NCBI GenBank assembly: GCA_029449245.1
Contig: JANATF010000008.1
Coordinates: 744,001-808,000, forward strand
DNA from: Mortierella alpina
Taxonomy: Eukaryota > Mortierellomycota > Mortierellomycetes > Mortierellales > Mortierellaceae
Direction of reading: 5' to 3'
Length of the DNA: 64,000 nucleotides
Both the position numbers and the translations under genes were made by a program. Positions 11,619 through 23,800 of the stretch are shown piece after piece. Each line of letters starts with the position of its first letter. Position 1 is the stretch's first letter. Under the pieces are notes generated by a model, which did no database searches, was not told the DNA's origin, and saw only the letters and a list, made by a program, of their open reading frames with translations.

Positions 11619-14271
11619 TTAAAAGTCATAGTCATCAATACTACTGCTATCACCATCATCATCGTCGTCCATAGAAGCATGAACTGCTGTCGATGTAGTA
11701 GTGTTCGCCACTGGAGTCGCCTTTCTACCCATCCAAGAATCGCCAGCCAGGGGACCATCGTCGTCAAGGCGATGCTCGCGATAATTAAACCGGTGTTTCG
11801 TTGGATCACCGTATTTCAGACTCGACAGTCGACGGCCATGCTTCTCATTGTCCGAATGCATCCCAGCGTCGTCTTCAGGGCTTTGGCCCGTCCCAAACAG
11901 ACCCATAAAACTGGACCCTGAATTGAAAAGCGACGTGAACGTATCAAAGATGCGCTCCGATGCTGCTGCTGCAGTTGATGTTGCTGTTGTCGGCGACAGT
12001 GGCTGTGATGAGGGCAGGACCGCCGCAGGTTGGACTTGTCCTGATTCTTGGTCGTCCATAGGTCGCTGCTTTATGCTGCTCGCTCTGCTCCCAAGTGTCG
12101 ACAATGACGAGCCCGTGGGCGACTCATGTCCGCTTTTGATCTCGGACGGGCCGTTGAAGGCGTCCGTTGGGTATATTATTGTATCATCCGAGTGATCACC
12201 CGTCAGAGTAAGGTGAGGGGGATCCTGTAGCTCTACCGGATCGACATTGACTGCCACAGTCCTCACGGCCTGTTGGTCTCGCTCCGCAGAAGAGGTGCTG
12301 TATCCTCCAGTCATTTGTCCAGATCCTGATGAATGGAGTGAAGCCATTCCCTGTGATCCCATCTTTACAATCGCTGGTTCCTCAGTCCCTTGGTTGTTGT
12401 CGCTGCCGTTGCTGTTGTTATTGTTGTTGTTGTTGCTCTTCTTCTTGTCCAGGTGCTGTTCTTGGTCCGAGAACGAAGCCTCGTCACTACTACTCTCGCC
12501 TGCAATGACACCATCAACTTTTTTCAAGAACGACGTGATGTTGTTGAAAACCCCGCGTGGATTAATGTTCAATGTCGGACTCACGACAAAAGTCGACGTC
12601 GAAGTGGAAACACCTGTTGACACAGTCCTCACTGCGATAGGAGGTCGCACAGGAGAATGGGTCGTCGGGATCAAGGTCGGGGTCGATGCCGCGGATGACC
12701 GAAATCCTGACGGGGTCTTTTTTTCCTTGTGGTAATCTTTGACATCCAGCGACATCAGCTTGAGCTCCTGATCAAAGGCGTCAATGCCACCCACATACGA
12801 CGATGCTGCAGATGATGATGTGGTTCGATCCATGGGCACGACGATGCTTTGAGCGCGTCCTGACCGGTTCCAGGTCTCATCGCCGCCATCTTGCCGCATG
12901 TGAGGGCCTTTTGGTTCAGAGATACCTGAATGAGGTGCATTGCTGCTGACGTGGTTACTTGTGTTATTGTTTTCACCACTGCTGGGGATCACCAATTGAC
13001 CCCCTTCAAACCTCAGAAGACCTCGTTTCTCGGCTGCATGGATGGCAGCCAGCTTTTTCTTTTGGATCAAGTCCTCTTCCTCCTTCCGCAAGACTTCCTC
13101 CTGAGCCGCGAGTTCTCTGGTAATCCTCTCCTATGAATGAAGAAAACGGTAATAATATATAATTATTAAACAGGCGTAAGCGTGGGGAGCCGTCGTGCTC
13201 TGTGGGATGTGTCAGCATGAAAAGACCAGTCTGTGCCAAGTAATACATGCAGGGACAGAGACACATGTCAACCGAATGAACGTGCCCTGACGCTGTACAT
13301 GTACTGTATGAACAACAACAGAGCACATTCTCGAGCTGAGCTCATTTTGCATATTTTTTTTCTTTGCCCCAAGCAAATGCAATGGTACACGAGCGACCCG
13401 TGCTCAAGTACTTTTCCATGACTACGAAGTACAGTTAACAAGAAAAGAATAGGTTTTGTCATACCTGTTCTGCGATGAGCGCATCCACGTCAATGACTTC
13501 CTCTGCATCTGCTGCATCTGCGCTGCTCTGTCCACGCTTATCCTCGTCCTCATCCTGCCAAGAAGCCACCTGCTGGTGGACCTGTGGGTTCCTGGGTGTG
13601 CGCATTCTTCGAGGGTTTGTAGCCTGGCCGGTCAAGACACCTGTTTCGACCCTGTAAGGCGTATATGCCATCTTTGGATATATTCTCGGTGCATCCTGTA
13701 TCTGTGTAGGACCCTCCTGATCCGTTAATGAGGTCGTGGTCGTGTATTGGTGTTCTCGCAATGCCTCTGCGTCGTCATCGCTCTCGTCGTCACGATACGG
13801 CTTGAAGATGGATTTTCTAGTCCTCGACGACGACGCCCTTGCGATTCTATTGCTTCCTCCGTCCTCATCACTGTCCTCATTATCATCCTCACTGGAAGTA
13901 TCGTCGCGGTAGGGTCCTTCTGCCCTGAATGGATTTGGTTTCCGTTGACTCCTGGACCCGAGACCGCTGCTTTGGCGTGGATGTCGATGATGATTGGCCT
14001 GTCTCGAGAAACGACCGTTGGAGAAACTGGAGGGCCAGGGGTTGGGTGTTGTTGTGGACTCGGCCGAGTCCCTGGCCAAGGAAGGCCTTAGCGCCTCGAG
14101 TCTAGCAGGACTGTTGCGGTAGCGGTCGTGGTAGTAATGGTCGTCTTCGTCGCCACTGTAGTCGTCGAGACCAGAGGACGAATCCTGGTCATGGTAAAGT
14201 GCCCTTGAAGAGAGATTGTCACGCTGTTTGCGAGGCAGACATGAGCAAAAGATGGAGAGCCGTTTTGGCAT
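11619..14271 (-). CDS. uncharacterised Ser-rich protein with central coiled coil
   Basis: I do not recognise this gene. Two exons, 13465-14271 and 11619-13130, are joined by a 334-bp GT-AG intron; 772 residues. The N-terminus MPKRLSIFCSCLPRKQR has a Cys-x-Cys next to basic residues, a plausible palmitoylation/membrane-contact site (inference). Residues about 30-255 are Ser/Arg/Asp-rich and disordered. The splice junction creates the one well-ordered block: an acidic VDALIAEQ leading into a charged helix (ERITRELAAQEEVLRKEEED) and then EKRGLLRFEGGQLVIP. The remaining 450 residues are low-complexity Ser/Thr/Asn with an acidic tail. The coiled-coil/LRFEGG block is the part to use in a search. 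The protein may be a peripheral membrane scaffold, but nothing proves this. Confidence 0.75.
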
Positions 14272-14779
14272 GTTTTGGGTGGGGATGGAAGCGCTGCTGT
14301 TGTCTTGCTGTCGTATGAAAGTGTCAATGCGATTTGAGAATTAAAGGAAAGGGGCAAGGGTGTTCAATGAGGAGCGACTGAGGAGAGGTGGGGAAGGTAA
14401 GGGAGAGGAGTGAACTCAATTTCGAATGTTTGCTCATGTTTATTTCTTGTTTGTCATTCTCCCACCAACATCGCAACAGGCGGGGGAGGCAGACTTGCAG
14501 CGTCTGTTCAAGACGATGTGCAACGCAGAGAAAAGCAGAGGATAACGCATGCAAAAGGGCGCGTTAAAAGGAGACAAAAAAATGGGGGAGGGACAATAGC
14601 ATCGTGCAGCACAACGACGTTACCATCTTGCCATCTCTCCCTTCCCCACAGACCACATCAAAAGGCAAGCGAAGAATGGCCACAGGTCAAATCTGCCTGC
14701 TCCCTCAGCGCATCCGCCAGTGTGCTCACACTAAAAACAAAGTCGACTTGCGGACAGACGGTGAACAGGGGAGAGTGTC
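14272..14779. other. gap between unknown gene and CENP-X
   Basis: Upstream region of the unknown minus-strand gene and 3' side of the CENP-X gene. I see no gene, repeat array or RNA structure. Confidence 0.55.
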
Positions 14780-15504
14780 TTAAAAGTCCATGACCAGTTG
14801 CGCTGTGATGGCCTCGAGCGAGTCGAGTTCAATCAACGTCTCTTCGGTCCTCAAGTCCTCGTCCTCTTGTTCCCGCTGATATGCTGCCGTCCGGTGTAGT
14901 GCTTCAATCGTAAACAGGCGTAAGAATTCTGCCGACAGCTGCATGGCATCCTTTTGGGCTACGATGGTGATGGCGCAGAAGAAAAACGGCAAGGAAAGGT
15001 TTGCGCAAATTAGGCAATCGCTACGTTTTTCCACTGGTCTGCTGCCTCTGCGAAAGCTGCCTTGTGCCACCTTACCTTTCGTTCCTGGGTCTGTCCAAAC
15101 GGCCTTGAAGATTGCCTGGACCGTTTCCTGTTCAAGACAGAGACAAGAATGTCATTTCAGAAACGACCCTGCGGTTACTGTCCTCAGTCGCTACTTTCAG
15201 CTGCGAACCAAAAAACGATTTGTGCAGGCAGCTCAGCAGATACGTCTACCAGGAGACTTACCGGTCGAAAGCTGGGCACATCGTCTTCCTCATGGTCTTC
15301 TCCGCCCACCTCCTGACGCGATGGTCCAGCCACGGCAGCAGCCCTTCGTGGGTGGGATGGCTTCCGTGACCGATCGTTTGATGCTTCGTGCATGTCGTCG
15401 TCATCTTCAATCTGGTCCTCCATCTCGAAATTGCGCCGCTTCTCTTGCCTTCCATATCTGTATTCCTGATCTCCATCGCTGTCAAAGTTGATGTCGTCGT
15501 CCAT
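14780..15504 (-). CDS. MHF2: CENP-X / MHF2 histone-fold protein with acidic N-terminus
   Basis: Partner of CENP-S (MHF1). Together they form a histone-fold complex that binds DNA at kinetochores and at stalled forks with Fanconi-type helicases. Three exons: 15262-15504, 15076-15127 and 14780-14958; 157 residues. The C-terminal 77 residues give the family fold: ETVQAIFKAVWTD, AMQLSAEFLRLFTIEALHR and the closing LIELDSLEAITAQLVMDF, which parallels the LPQLLLDF ending of animal CENP-X. The first about 80 residues are an acidic, Arg-rich extension not found in the short animal protein. Introns are 134 and 117 bp. Only 163 bp separate this start from the MBP1-like stop codon, so the promoter must be compact; it contains an ACGCGT box. 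Confidence 0.85.
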
Positions 15505-15575
15505 TGGCGCAGGCTTTATCGTGAATAAATGAAATGTGCGAGTGAGCAGCAAAGACGAAGAAGAAAGAATGCTAG

Positions 15576-15581
15576 ACGCGT
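15576..15581. promoter_or_regulatory. candidate MCB box (ACGCGT) upstream of CENP-X
   Basis: The palindrome ACGCGT lies 72 bp upstream of the CENP-X start codon, in the 163-bp gap. In yeasts this hexamer is bound by MBF to drive G1/S transcription. A hexamer occurs often by chance, so function is inference. Confidence 0.4.
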
Positions 15582-15667
15582 TTATGTGTTGGTGGCAAAC
15601 AAAAAAGAGCGGTAGGGTAACGGCCAGTCACTTTTCACGCAGCTCGTGCCTTCTAAGAAGCACAGTT

Positions 15668-18600
15668 TTACGCGACACCATCCTCGCTGCCCAGCGTGCT
15701 CAGCAACGGTCCCAAAAGCCCATCTACCTCGTCTATCGATACATTACAGCACAGCGCAATCAGCCGCTTGTACTCCTGATGCCTCTTCCCTTGCTGGCTC
15801 TTGAGCTGGACCATCTGCTCCACCTGGTCCTTTCGTGATTGCTGCAACTTGCCCAAACTCCTCCGTAGCTCCTCCGCCTCTCGCTCCAACGCCAGCACTC
15901 GCTCCATATCCACCGCTTCTGATGGTGCCCCTCCAAACTGTTGTTGTTGTTGTTGCTGCTGTTCCCTCTTCCTCTTCTCCGCTTCCATCACCTCTCTCAG
16001 CCGGCCCTCCTCCTGGACAACCATGCCTTCTAATCTCAGCCGCTGTCGAAGATGAATTTCCTGCCGAATCATCCCTTCCAACGTCCGCATCTGCTCCTCA
16101 GCCTGACTCAATTGCACAGTCTTGCCTTGCAGTTCTTCCACAGTCCGATGACCTTCCTGAATCTCTGTCTGGATACTATGCAAAAGATTCCTGGCATCCA
16201 GCAAATCCTGTTCCTTCTCGTGCAGCTCCTTTTCATACGTTTGCGTCAGCTGCTCTAAAAGATCTGTCACCATCGGTATCATTCGCTGGGAGTGCCGGCC
16301 TCCCGCTGTACTGGAAGCGGCATCTCCACCACCAACTGTCAAGGACGAACTCATCTCTGCTGATCCACCTCGGTCGGCTCCCAAAGTGTGGTTAGAATAT
16401 CCTCGTCCGCGATTCGCAGGCGCCTCGTTCATGTGGCTGGGATGGCCGCCATGTCCTGAATGAGGTCCTCCTGATCCTGCATGCGAAGGTTGTGGCTGGA
16501 AAGGATTCTGTGATGATGAAGAAGGTGGATACTCCTGGTATGAACCGGAATAGGGCGGACGATCCGACGGTGGTGCATTCGACGACAAGGACGATGGCGG
16601 ATATCCCCCATGCCTGGACGGAGGAGGTGTGACGGATCGCAGGGCAGAAGAACGATGTCCATGCACTCTCGAAGACGATGACGGTCCTGACACTGGCATG
16701 CCGCCTGAGTTGTGAGGAGATAATTGGCTAGCAGTATGACTCATGCGCTGCTGCTCGATGCTGCCGGCGCCTTCACTCTGCTGCTGGCGCGCGTGGTGCT
16801 GCTGCTGCAGTTGCTGCTGCAGTTGTTGTTGTTGTTGTTGCTGCTGCTGCTGCTGAATGTATGCTGAAGAATGCTGTTGCTGTGACAGTGGCAGAGAGGA
16901 GGGTGGGAACGAGGTTGAAGGAGGCTGGCCAGAAAGGTTGCCCTCTGCAAGCGCTCCGTCGTGCATAAACTCATCCGCATTTCGACCAGACTTGTTCCGA
17001 ATTTTAACATCTGCACCAGCCTCCAAGAGCAGTCGAACGATCTTCTTATTGCCGATCCTTGCCGCGATGATCAGTGCAGTATCCCCGACTAGGTCCTGCA
17101 CGTTGATGATCGACGCCAGCTCCGAGGGATGTTGCGCCAGCTTTTCGAGCAGACATTCCATATAGTACCGAGACGCATGCACCTTGCCCCGCATTCCTGC
17201 AGTGACTGCGATGTGGTGGAAGACCGTCTGGTCGTTCTTGTCAATCGTAAAGATTGTCTTTTGCAGGATTTCCAGGAGCGACGGGAACGTTTTCAGATCG
17301 AAATTGTTGGTAAACAACACGGACCTCATTAGGGCAGTTTGGCCCTGATTGTTCACTCGGTAGATATCGGCGCCATGCTTCACCAAGACCTTCACTATCT
17401 TGGTCTTGGCCATAGCTACCGCCCAGTGAAGAGGCGTATGTCCCTCCTCGTCAATGATCAGATCGAAGTCTAGGTCTGCTGGAGGTTCCGCCAATATCGA
17501 GGGCAAAGTGGTTGCGTCCGACACAAAGTAGTTGAGCAACGTCTCTGCGTAATGACTCTGGTTTGAGCCAGAGGCCATTCCTGTCGACATGGACCTCTCC
17601 TCCTCTTCTTCCTCCTGCCATGACCGATCATGGACGAGTTCACCACGACGACGACGGCCCGGCGACGGGCGACGCTCGTCCTTTGCATACATTTCTACAT
17701 CCTGATCTGTAGTGTGGCCGTGTTGTCGAGAACGCTGTCCGCCAGGGCTCGCGTAACCAGATTGTTTCCGCTGAGATCCACCTTCGTGATATCCTATAAA
17801 CAGCTCATCGCCTGGCCGACTGGGCTTTTTTCGTGCACGTTGTGAACGCTCCGTTGATCGCTGGCGCCGATTTCCTCTTGCATAACCCTCAATATCCGAA
17901 ATTTCGCTAGACGAGTTGCGAGATCCTGATGGCGAGGGCGTCCTGCTCTGAGCTGACAAAATGCTCATTGTTTCGTCTCTGCTTACAATGCTGCCTACTC
18001 GCATCCCAAGATATCGATCCATTATGTTAGTCTCGCTAGCCTCACGCGCTAAAGAATAAAGAGCAGCGTGTGACTGTTGTACATGGAACACGTACCTTCA
18101 CGAGTCTGCGCCTCTTGCTCATCCATCTCCGATGTGCTGGCATCGTCGTCTTCGTCACCTCCAAAAATATGTGATGTGTGATCTTGACCTGATCCATCAA
18201 TCACGCCCATGACAGGCCCCCCTGACCGTGCCGAGAGTTTGCCTGACGCTTTCAGCTTTGCCTTGCTACCTTTTGGTGGTCGAGGTTCGCGCACCTTCCG
18301 CGGCTTGAATGAGGCTGCGGTGATGTGCTTTGGCGCAAGGGGAGGACTACTCGCCTTGCTCTGGTACTCCAGCAATGGTTTCAGCAAGTCCAGCACCATG
18401 TATTCCTTGCACAGCAGCAGTCCTCGCTCAAAAGGCACCCAGGTTCCTATTCGGCAAGACACGTATCGTTTTTTTCCACGTCAGCACACGAAAATGCAAA
18501 AGCGTCTTACAGCAATCATGCAACAATACCATGGTCAGTTGGCAGATATATTCTTTCTTACCTTGGTACTTTCCATATCCACCCTGGACTTTCTCATGCT

Positions 18601-20383
18601 CTCCCCTCTGGACCTCTCTCTCCAAAATACGCGTCCGCTGAGGCTTGTCAAACTCGGCAACCTTCAGGATCTGGGTCGCATTCAGATAAGAGTCCGATCG
18701 GCGACGCATCACGGCTATACCGCGACACATCATTTCATACACTGGTACGCCTGAATAAGTGGCCTTGAATACCTGAGCACCTCCGCCCCTGTTCCCAGAC
18801 TGTTTCGAACTAGCTGCGTTGTCGGCTGTAGTCACTACCTGTGCCTGTTGAATGGGTCCTGAGGCAACTACAGGAGACCCCACGTTAGGTCCTGTAGACG
18901 GCGGTGCCATAATGGATGCCGCGGGCGCTGTTGTAGTTGCAGTAGGAGAAGTTTGCGTGGGTGCCGTCAGTGGTGTCATGGAAGAGGATGCTGATGGTGC
19001 TGTAGCTGGCGTTTGAAGCGTCGCAAAAAATCCTCCGACACTAGGTCCTCCTGTGGTTGTTGATTCGGGCGTGGGCGTTGTTAGCACTCCGATGACATCA
19101 GGGGTGGGACCACTGCCATTGCTCGCGCTAATTCCTGATAGTGACTCTATACCGTTCACGGAACTCACGCCCGTGAATGGTCCACTCGACAAGGCACCGC
19201 TTGCTGAGGTCGGCGGGACCTGTATGCCCTGCACACCAGGGATATTATTATTGTTGATGTTGAAAGTCGAGGTCGTCCCTGATGAATGCATTGCAGGAAC
19301 TACCGTTTCACCCGCCGCCTGCCTCTCCTGAGCGAGTACCAATTGCTCCAAGATGGTTTCCGGCCGCTGCTGCTTCTGTTGGTCAAATCGTGGCTGGTCT
19401 GATTCAAGTTGACGCCATTGCGATAACTCCATACCACTGCCTAGGACTTCTTGTGAAGAAGCACTAGCACCTGAAGATGTGATGGCGGGATCCACAGTAC
19501 TTGTAGGCATGTTGAATTCGGGCGGCTCTCCTGGGTTCTGACTCTGGTGGTGAATCAGCAGGGAGGCATCCTGTCCAAACGTCTCTCCTGAGCCGTAAGT
19601 CTGAGCAGAAGTTGCTGGCTTTTGAAAGGAGGCTGTAGCTTTCTGTGGTCTCGGCTGATCCCCTACTTGCGTCCGTGACGCCTGCGATCCTGTTATTTTC
19701 GGTCCCTTTGGGGTGTTCTCTGCGGTCTTTTTCTTGGTGGCTTCCTGCTCCACAACAGCCTGCTGTGCTGCTAACTGTTGCTGCAGAAACATCTGAGAGG
19801 CCGACAACCGAGGTTGTGTTGGGGATACAACTGACAAGTCATTAGGCTGAGAAGACACATTAGTGCCCGGAGTGATTGTAAACGCAGAGATGGTGTCGCC
19901 ACTGCCAGCTGAAGATAGAGCCCCAGTTGGTAGGGCGAAGGGTCCTGTGGTTCCCGAACCGGGCGAGTAAGAAGATGTCGGCAAGGCGCTGGTCGGCGGT
20001 ATTGCGAAAGTTGGCATGCTGCTGCTGCTTGTCTCTGACAGCCCTGATGATCCTGCCTGGGTATGAGACGGCGGCTGATTTGCAGTCGACGTGTTTGGGA
20101 TGGAGGCGGATAACGACGTGAGACTGGAAGAGACTGCAGGTGGCAGTGTAGATGATGCACTGGTGAGAGGAACAGCCGAGGTGAATGCAGCGCTTGTAGT
20201 TACGCCTGGAGTGAATGATGCCGATGATTGCAGGCCTGAATGTGTCGAGGCTGAAGACGGTGCTGCCGCTTGTGCGGATACTGGTGTGCTGCTGCTGCTG
20301 CTTGCATTGCCGGTGCTTTCATGACTATTGGCTTCTCCTGATGCAGGCCTGCTCATGTCGCCTGTGCTGTTGATTGAGGCCAT
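15668..20383 (-). CDS. MBP1: MBP1-like APSES transcription factor with ankyrin repeats
   Basis: Predicted DNA-binding subunit of an MBF/SBF-type G1/S transcription complex. Three exons: 18562-20383, 18096-18446 and 15668-18048; 1517 residues. The start is the ATG giving MASINS. Residues 1-535 are Ser/Thr/Pro/Gln-rich and disordered. The APSES/KilA-N domain spans about 536-640: [57 protein letters not shown]; the last block crosses intron 1. Ankyrin repeats follow at about 925-1095 ([53 protein letters not shown]). A poly-Gln stretch and a C-terminal coiled coil complete it. Domain order matches Mbp1/Swi4, but those have the DNA-binding domain at the extreme N-terminus, so the long leader is odd. 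Confidence 0.92.
16780..16860 (-). repeat. CAG/CAA repeat coding poly-Gln in MBP1-like gene
   Basis: Dense TTG/CTG triplets on the plus strand translate on the minus strand as poly-glutamine with few Leu and His interruptions. It sits between the ankyrin repeats and the C-terminal coiled coil and is likely length-variable. Confidence 0.85.
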
Positions 20384-20857
20384 CCTGCAGTGCACGATCT
20401 AGAGACTGGGAGGGAGATAAACGCAGCAGCAACTGCAAGCTTGAGTGACGAAAACTTAAAACGGAGAGAAGAGAGCTGGCGGGGTGGGGGCGAAAGCTGC
20501 ACGGCGATCAAAGGAATCAGGAGCGAATTGGAGGCATGAGAGTGAGGACAACGTGTTGAAGAAAATATAAAACGAAAAGGAAAGACGCGCGTCTGCCGCT
20601 CGTCCGAAGAGATTTTTTTTCTCTGTTTCTTGCCGCACATGGAACATACCCAGACCAAAGCAAATCAAAGGGGACGCGTCCATCCAGCAGGCCACTCGTC
20701 ATCAAATACGACATAGGACTACTTGTTCTGTACATGCAGGTGGACATCTGCACGACAGCCTTGCTGACTTGAGGAGGAACGCGCTTCGCGCTGATTTTAT
20801 TGATCACCATGAATGATGACCTCCGTATGGTTAGTCAAAGGGCTTCCAGCCATTCTA
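20384..20857. other. upstream region of MBP1-like gene
   Basis: This lies between the MBP1-like start and the LIM gene stop, both minus strand. It contains one ACGCGT at 20674-20679, about 290 bp upstream of the start, and an ACGCGCGT at about 20585-20592. No gene seen. Autoregulation by MBF is possible but unproven. Confidence 0.45.
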
Positions 20858-23800
20858 TTAGCGGGCACGCGTCTTGTTCTAAAAAAAAAAAAGGATGGAG
20901 TGGCAATTCGCGTCGTTAGCGTTGTGAGTTTACCGCCTTCTCTTCAACCAACACCACCACCACCACCACCAGTTTACGCAGCAGCTTGGAAATCAACACA
21001 GGCACATGAAGGCACTTACAAAGCACCCACGACAGAACGCCTCGCCCTCTCCTCGTGTGAGGCAACTAGAGTCCAACACCTTCTTGCACTCTTTGCAGTT
21101 GAGACACTTCTTGTGCCACTTCTCGTTCTTGGGCCCCGGGACCTGGTCCATCACTCCAACAGGTTGCTGGCACCGAGGACAGTTCGTCACACCTCCAAAC
21201 TTTGGCAACGGCCGAGTCCTGGTGCTGAACAACGATGTGAGCGCTGGCGGCTGAGAACGGACCACCAGCACTGGCGAAGCCATCATCAACACTGGTGAGT
21301 TGGCTCCGTTCCCATCAAGTTCTCTCAAGTCACCATTCGCGGATGCGGCAGAAAACAATGGTGAGCCAGGAGCCTGGTTTGGCGATGAACGACCGCTAAC
21401 ACTCAGAGGCGATCCATACCCTGATCCTGAGCGCGACAGGTTTCCATTCGCACCTTTTGTATTGACCATCATCCCCGGTCCTGAAGGCTCCATAGCATCA
21501 GAAATGCCCACTGGGATGGCCATCGGTGGCACAGGAAAGTGATCGGTGGCTCTGGCTACAGGGACAATCTTGGGCGCCAGTCGCTCGCGGTCGCGCTCTT
21601 GACAGCACCGTTCGCACTCCACACGACCGTCGACCTCGAAAAACCGACTAGTACTGTGAAGAACATCGTGGCAGTGTCTGCATGTGAAGCACTGAGGATG
21701 ATAGTTCATTCCAGCAAATCGAATCGACTTGTTTCCAATGACCTTGTGGCACTGTTGGCATTTCGTCACCAGTCCGTTCGTGCCTGTCGTTCCAGCCAAC
21801 GAAACACACTGGAATGAAATAGAAACGAATCGTTGGCAACATGGAATCATAGTTTCAACAGTCATCAACAATGAAAAAAGTACCTGTTTGTCAACTTACG
21901 CTTGGATGGTAGGGTCGACCAAAGACGATGTGAAACTCGGACTCTGTAAAGACCTGCTTGCAACCGTGGCAGAGAAAACATCCGATATGGAACCTGTCGC
22001 CGTTTTGCAACCGGATTCCATTCTCCGTGACCTTCTCCAAACACTTTTGGCAGTGGTTCTCTGGAATGGCAGCTCGCTGGAGCGTGGAGCTAGCCAGGGA
22101 GTCGACCTGCACTGCTGGGGAGCTAATTGCCTCCCCGACGGTGTTCGAACGCTGACGACCATGCCGATGCAATGACGCTCTGCTGGGCTCTGGCTCTAAC
22201 TGCGAACCAAGGTTCTTGGACTCCTTAGACTCCTTGATCTCCTTCTCGGGCATTGCAGTGGGTTGCTTGCGAGGCGTGCCTGCAAACGCAGTCGAGTATC
22301 TGCGATCTGCAAACAAACTGTTGCTGTGCGTAAAGATCTGGCTTCCAGTTCTCGAAGAAGTTGCTGAAGGGATGTTTGTCGACTGAGCTTGCGACATCCA
22401 AGCCTCTGTCCTCGCCCTCACCATCCCCGCCGTGGTGGGTCCAACTGACGAGCGAGAACGAACACGTGCAAGCCTAGGCTTCGGTGGCGGCAGTTTCTGC
22501 TCTGTCTTCAGTCGGTCCGCTGCCGAAGCCACAACATCAACCTCGGCAGAGAGGGCGTGCGGGTACCTATCAAGGACTGGTGTTCGACGGCCGGGTGTCT
22601 CTGGGCGAGAGCTGCTGCGGCTGTCGCTGAGGTCGAGCTGTGAGACACCAACACTCGTACTGGACTGCGATGGTGTCCTAGAATGCCGCTGCTCCTGTTC
22701 TCGATCGCTTGGCACTGGTGAAGAGGGCCGCGAGCTTGTGTAAGAATGAATTGAGAGGGCGGAGCTAGGTCTCTGGAATGTCAAGTGTGGACTTCCGTTC
22801 AGTCCGGTGGGAAGAGGCGAGGGCGTGGCGGTTGAATCAGCGCGCCTACGCCCCAAGCTAGAATATGTTGACGATGTGCCACTGGTGTATCCACTCGAGG
22901 CCGAACCTGCTTGTCTGAGCGATGCTGCAAAGGATGACTGGCTGGAGGAGCTGTGGGCGGAGAGGGGTGAGGGCGAGTTCGTTGTCATCAAGGCGTTATT
23001 TCGATCCAGGTTCAGATCAAGACGAGAGAGACTGAGGTGAGGTCGGTCGTCTGTTTCAGCAGTGTCAGGGTTAATATAAGGAGCCCTAGAAGGCAGTGGT
23101 GCTGGAGAGCTGGTCAAAGATCGATCTGCAGGGGTGGAGTCGTCCTCCTTCAGCGGGTGGGAGGTGTCCTCTACATCACGTTCATGGTTGTCTGCCCCCG
23201 CCTGTGCCATGAAGCAGCCTTCACAACAGGGCCGTCCACGCAAGTCCACCAAGGGATTCTGACAGATGCCCGTGCGGCACTTGTAGCAGACGAAACAGGC
23301 CTAGTTAGGACAGCGAAAACCATAGTGGTGCGGTTAGAATGTGCATTCTACATCACGTATGGCATGCAAGCTATCAATAATGTGCTGCGGCGACTGTGTA
23401 TCTACCGTATGCCATGACCGCTTGTTGTGAGTGATATATGGGTCCGTCTTGGACATGACGGGCTTGAAGCAGCTTGGGCAATTGCCCTTGGTGAATCTTT
23501 CGATGTAGCACTTTTCGCAGTAGATTATGGTTGGTTTTCCTGGTTCAACAAAGACTTTTGCCTGTACAACGACAGCGGTGGAGCCATACCGCGTGGAAGT
23601 CAGTACGCTATATATAAACAAAGCAGACGCAAGCCTTGCATTGACTTTTCGTACCTGAAATATCTGCTTACTGCAGCTGTTGCAGTGTTTCTGGGTTACG
23701 AGCGACGGCGGTTTGGCCATGCTGGGTAAGGCGGCAGCAGGCATAGACATGCGCTTTGATGGCTTTGAGATGCCTCCATCAAGGATATTCTGATATCTAT

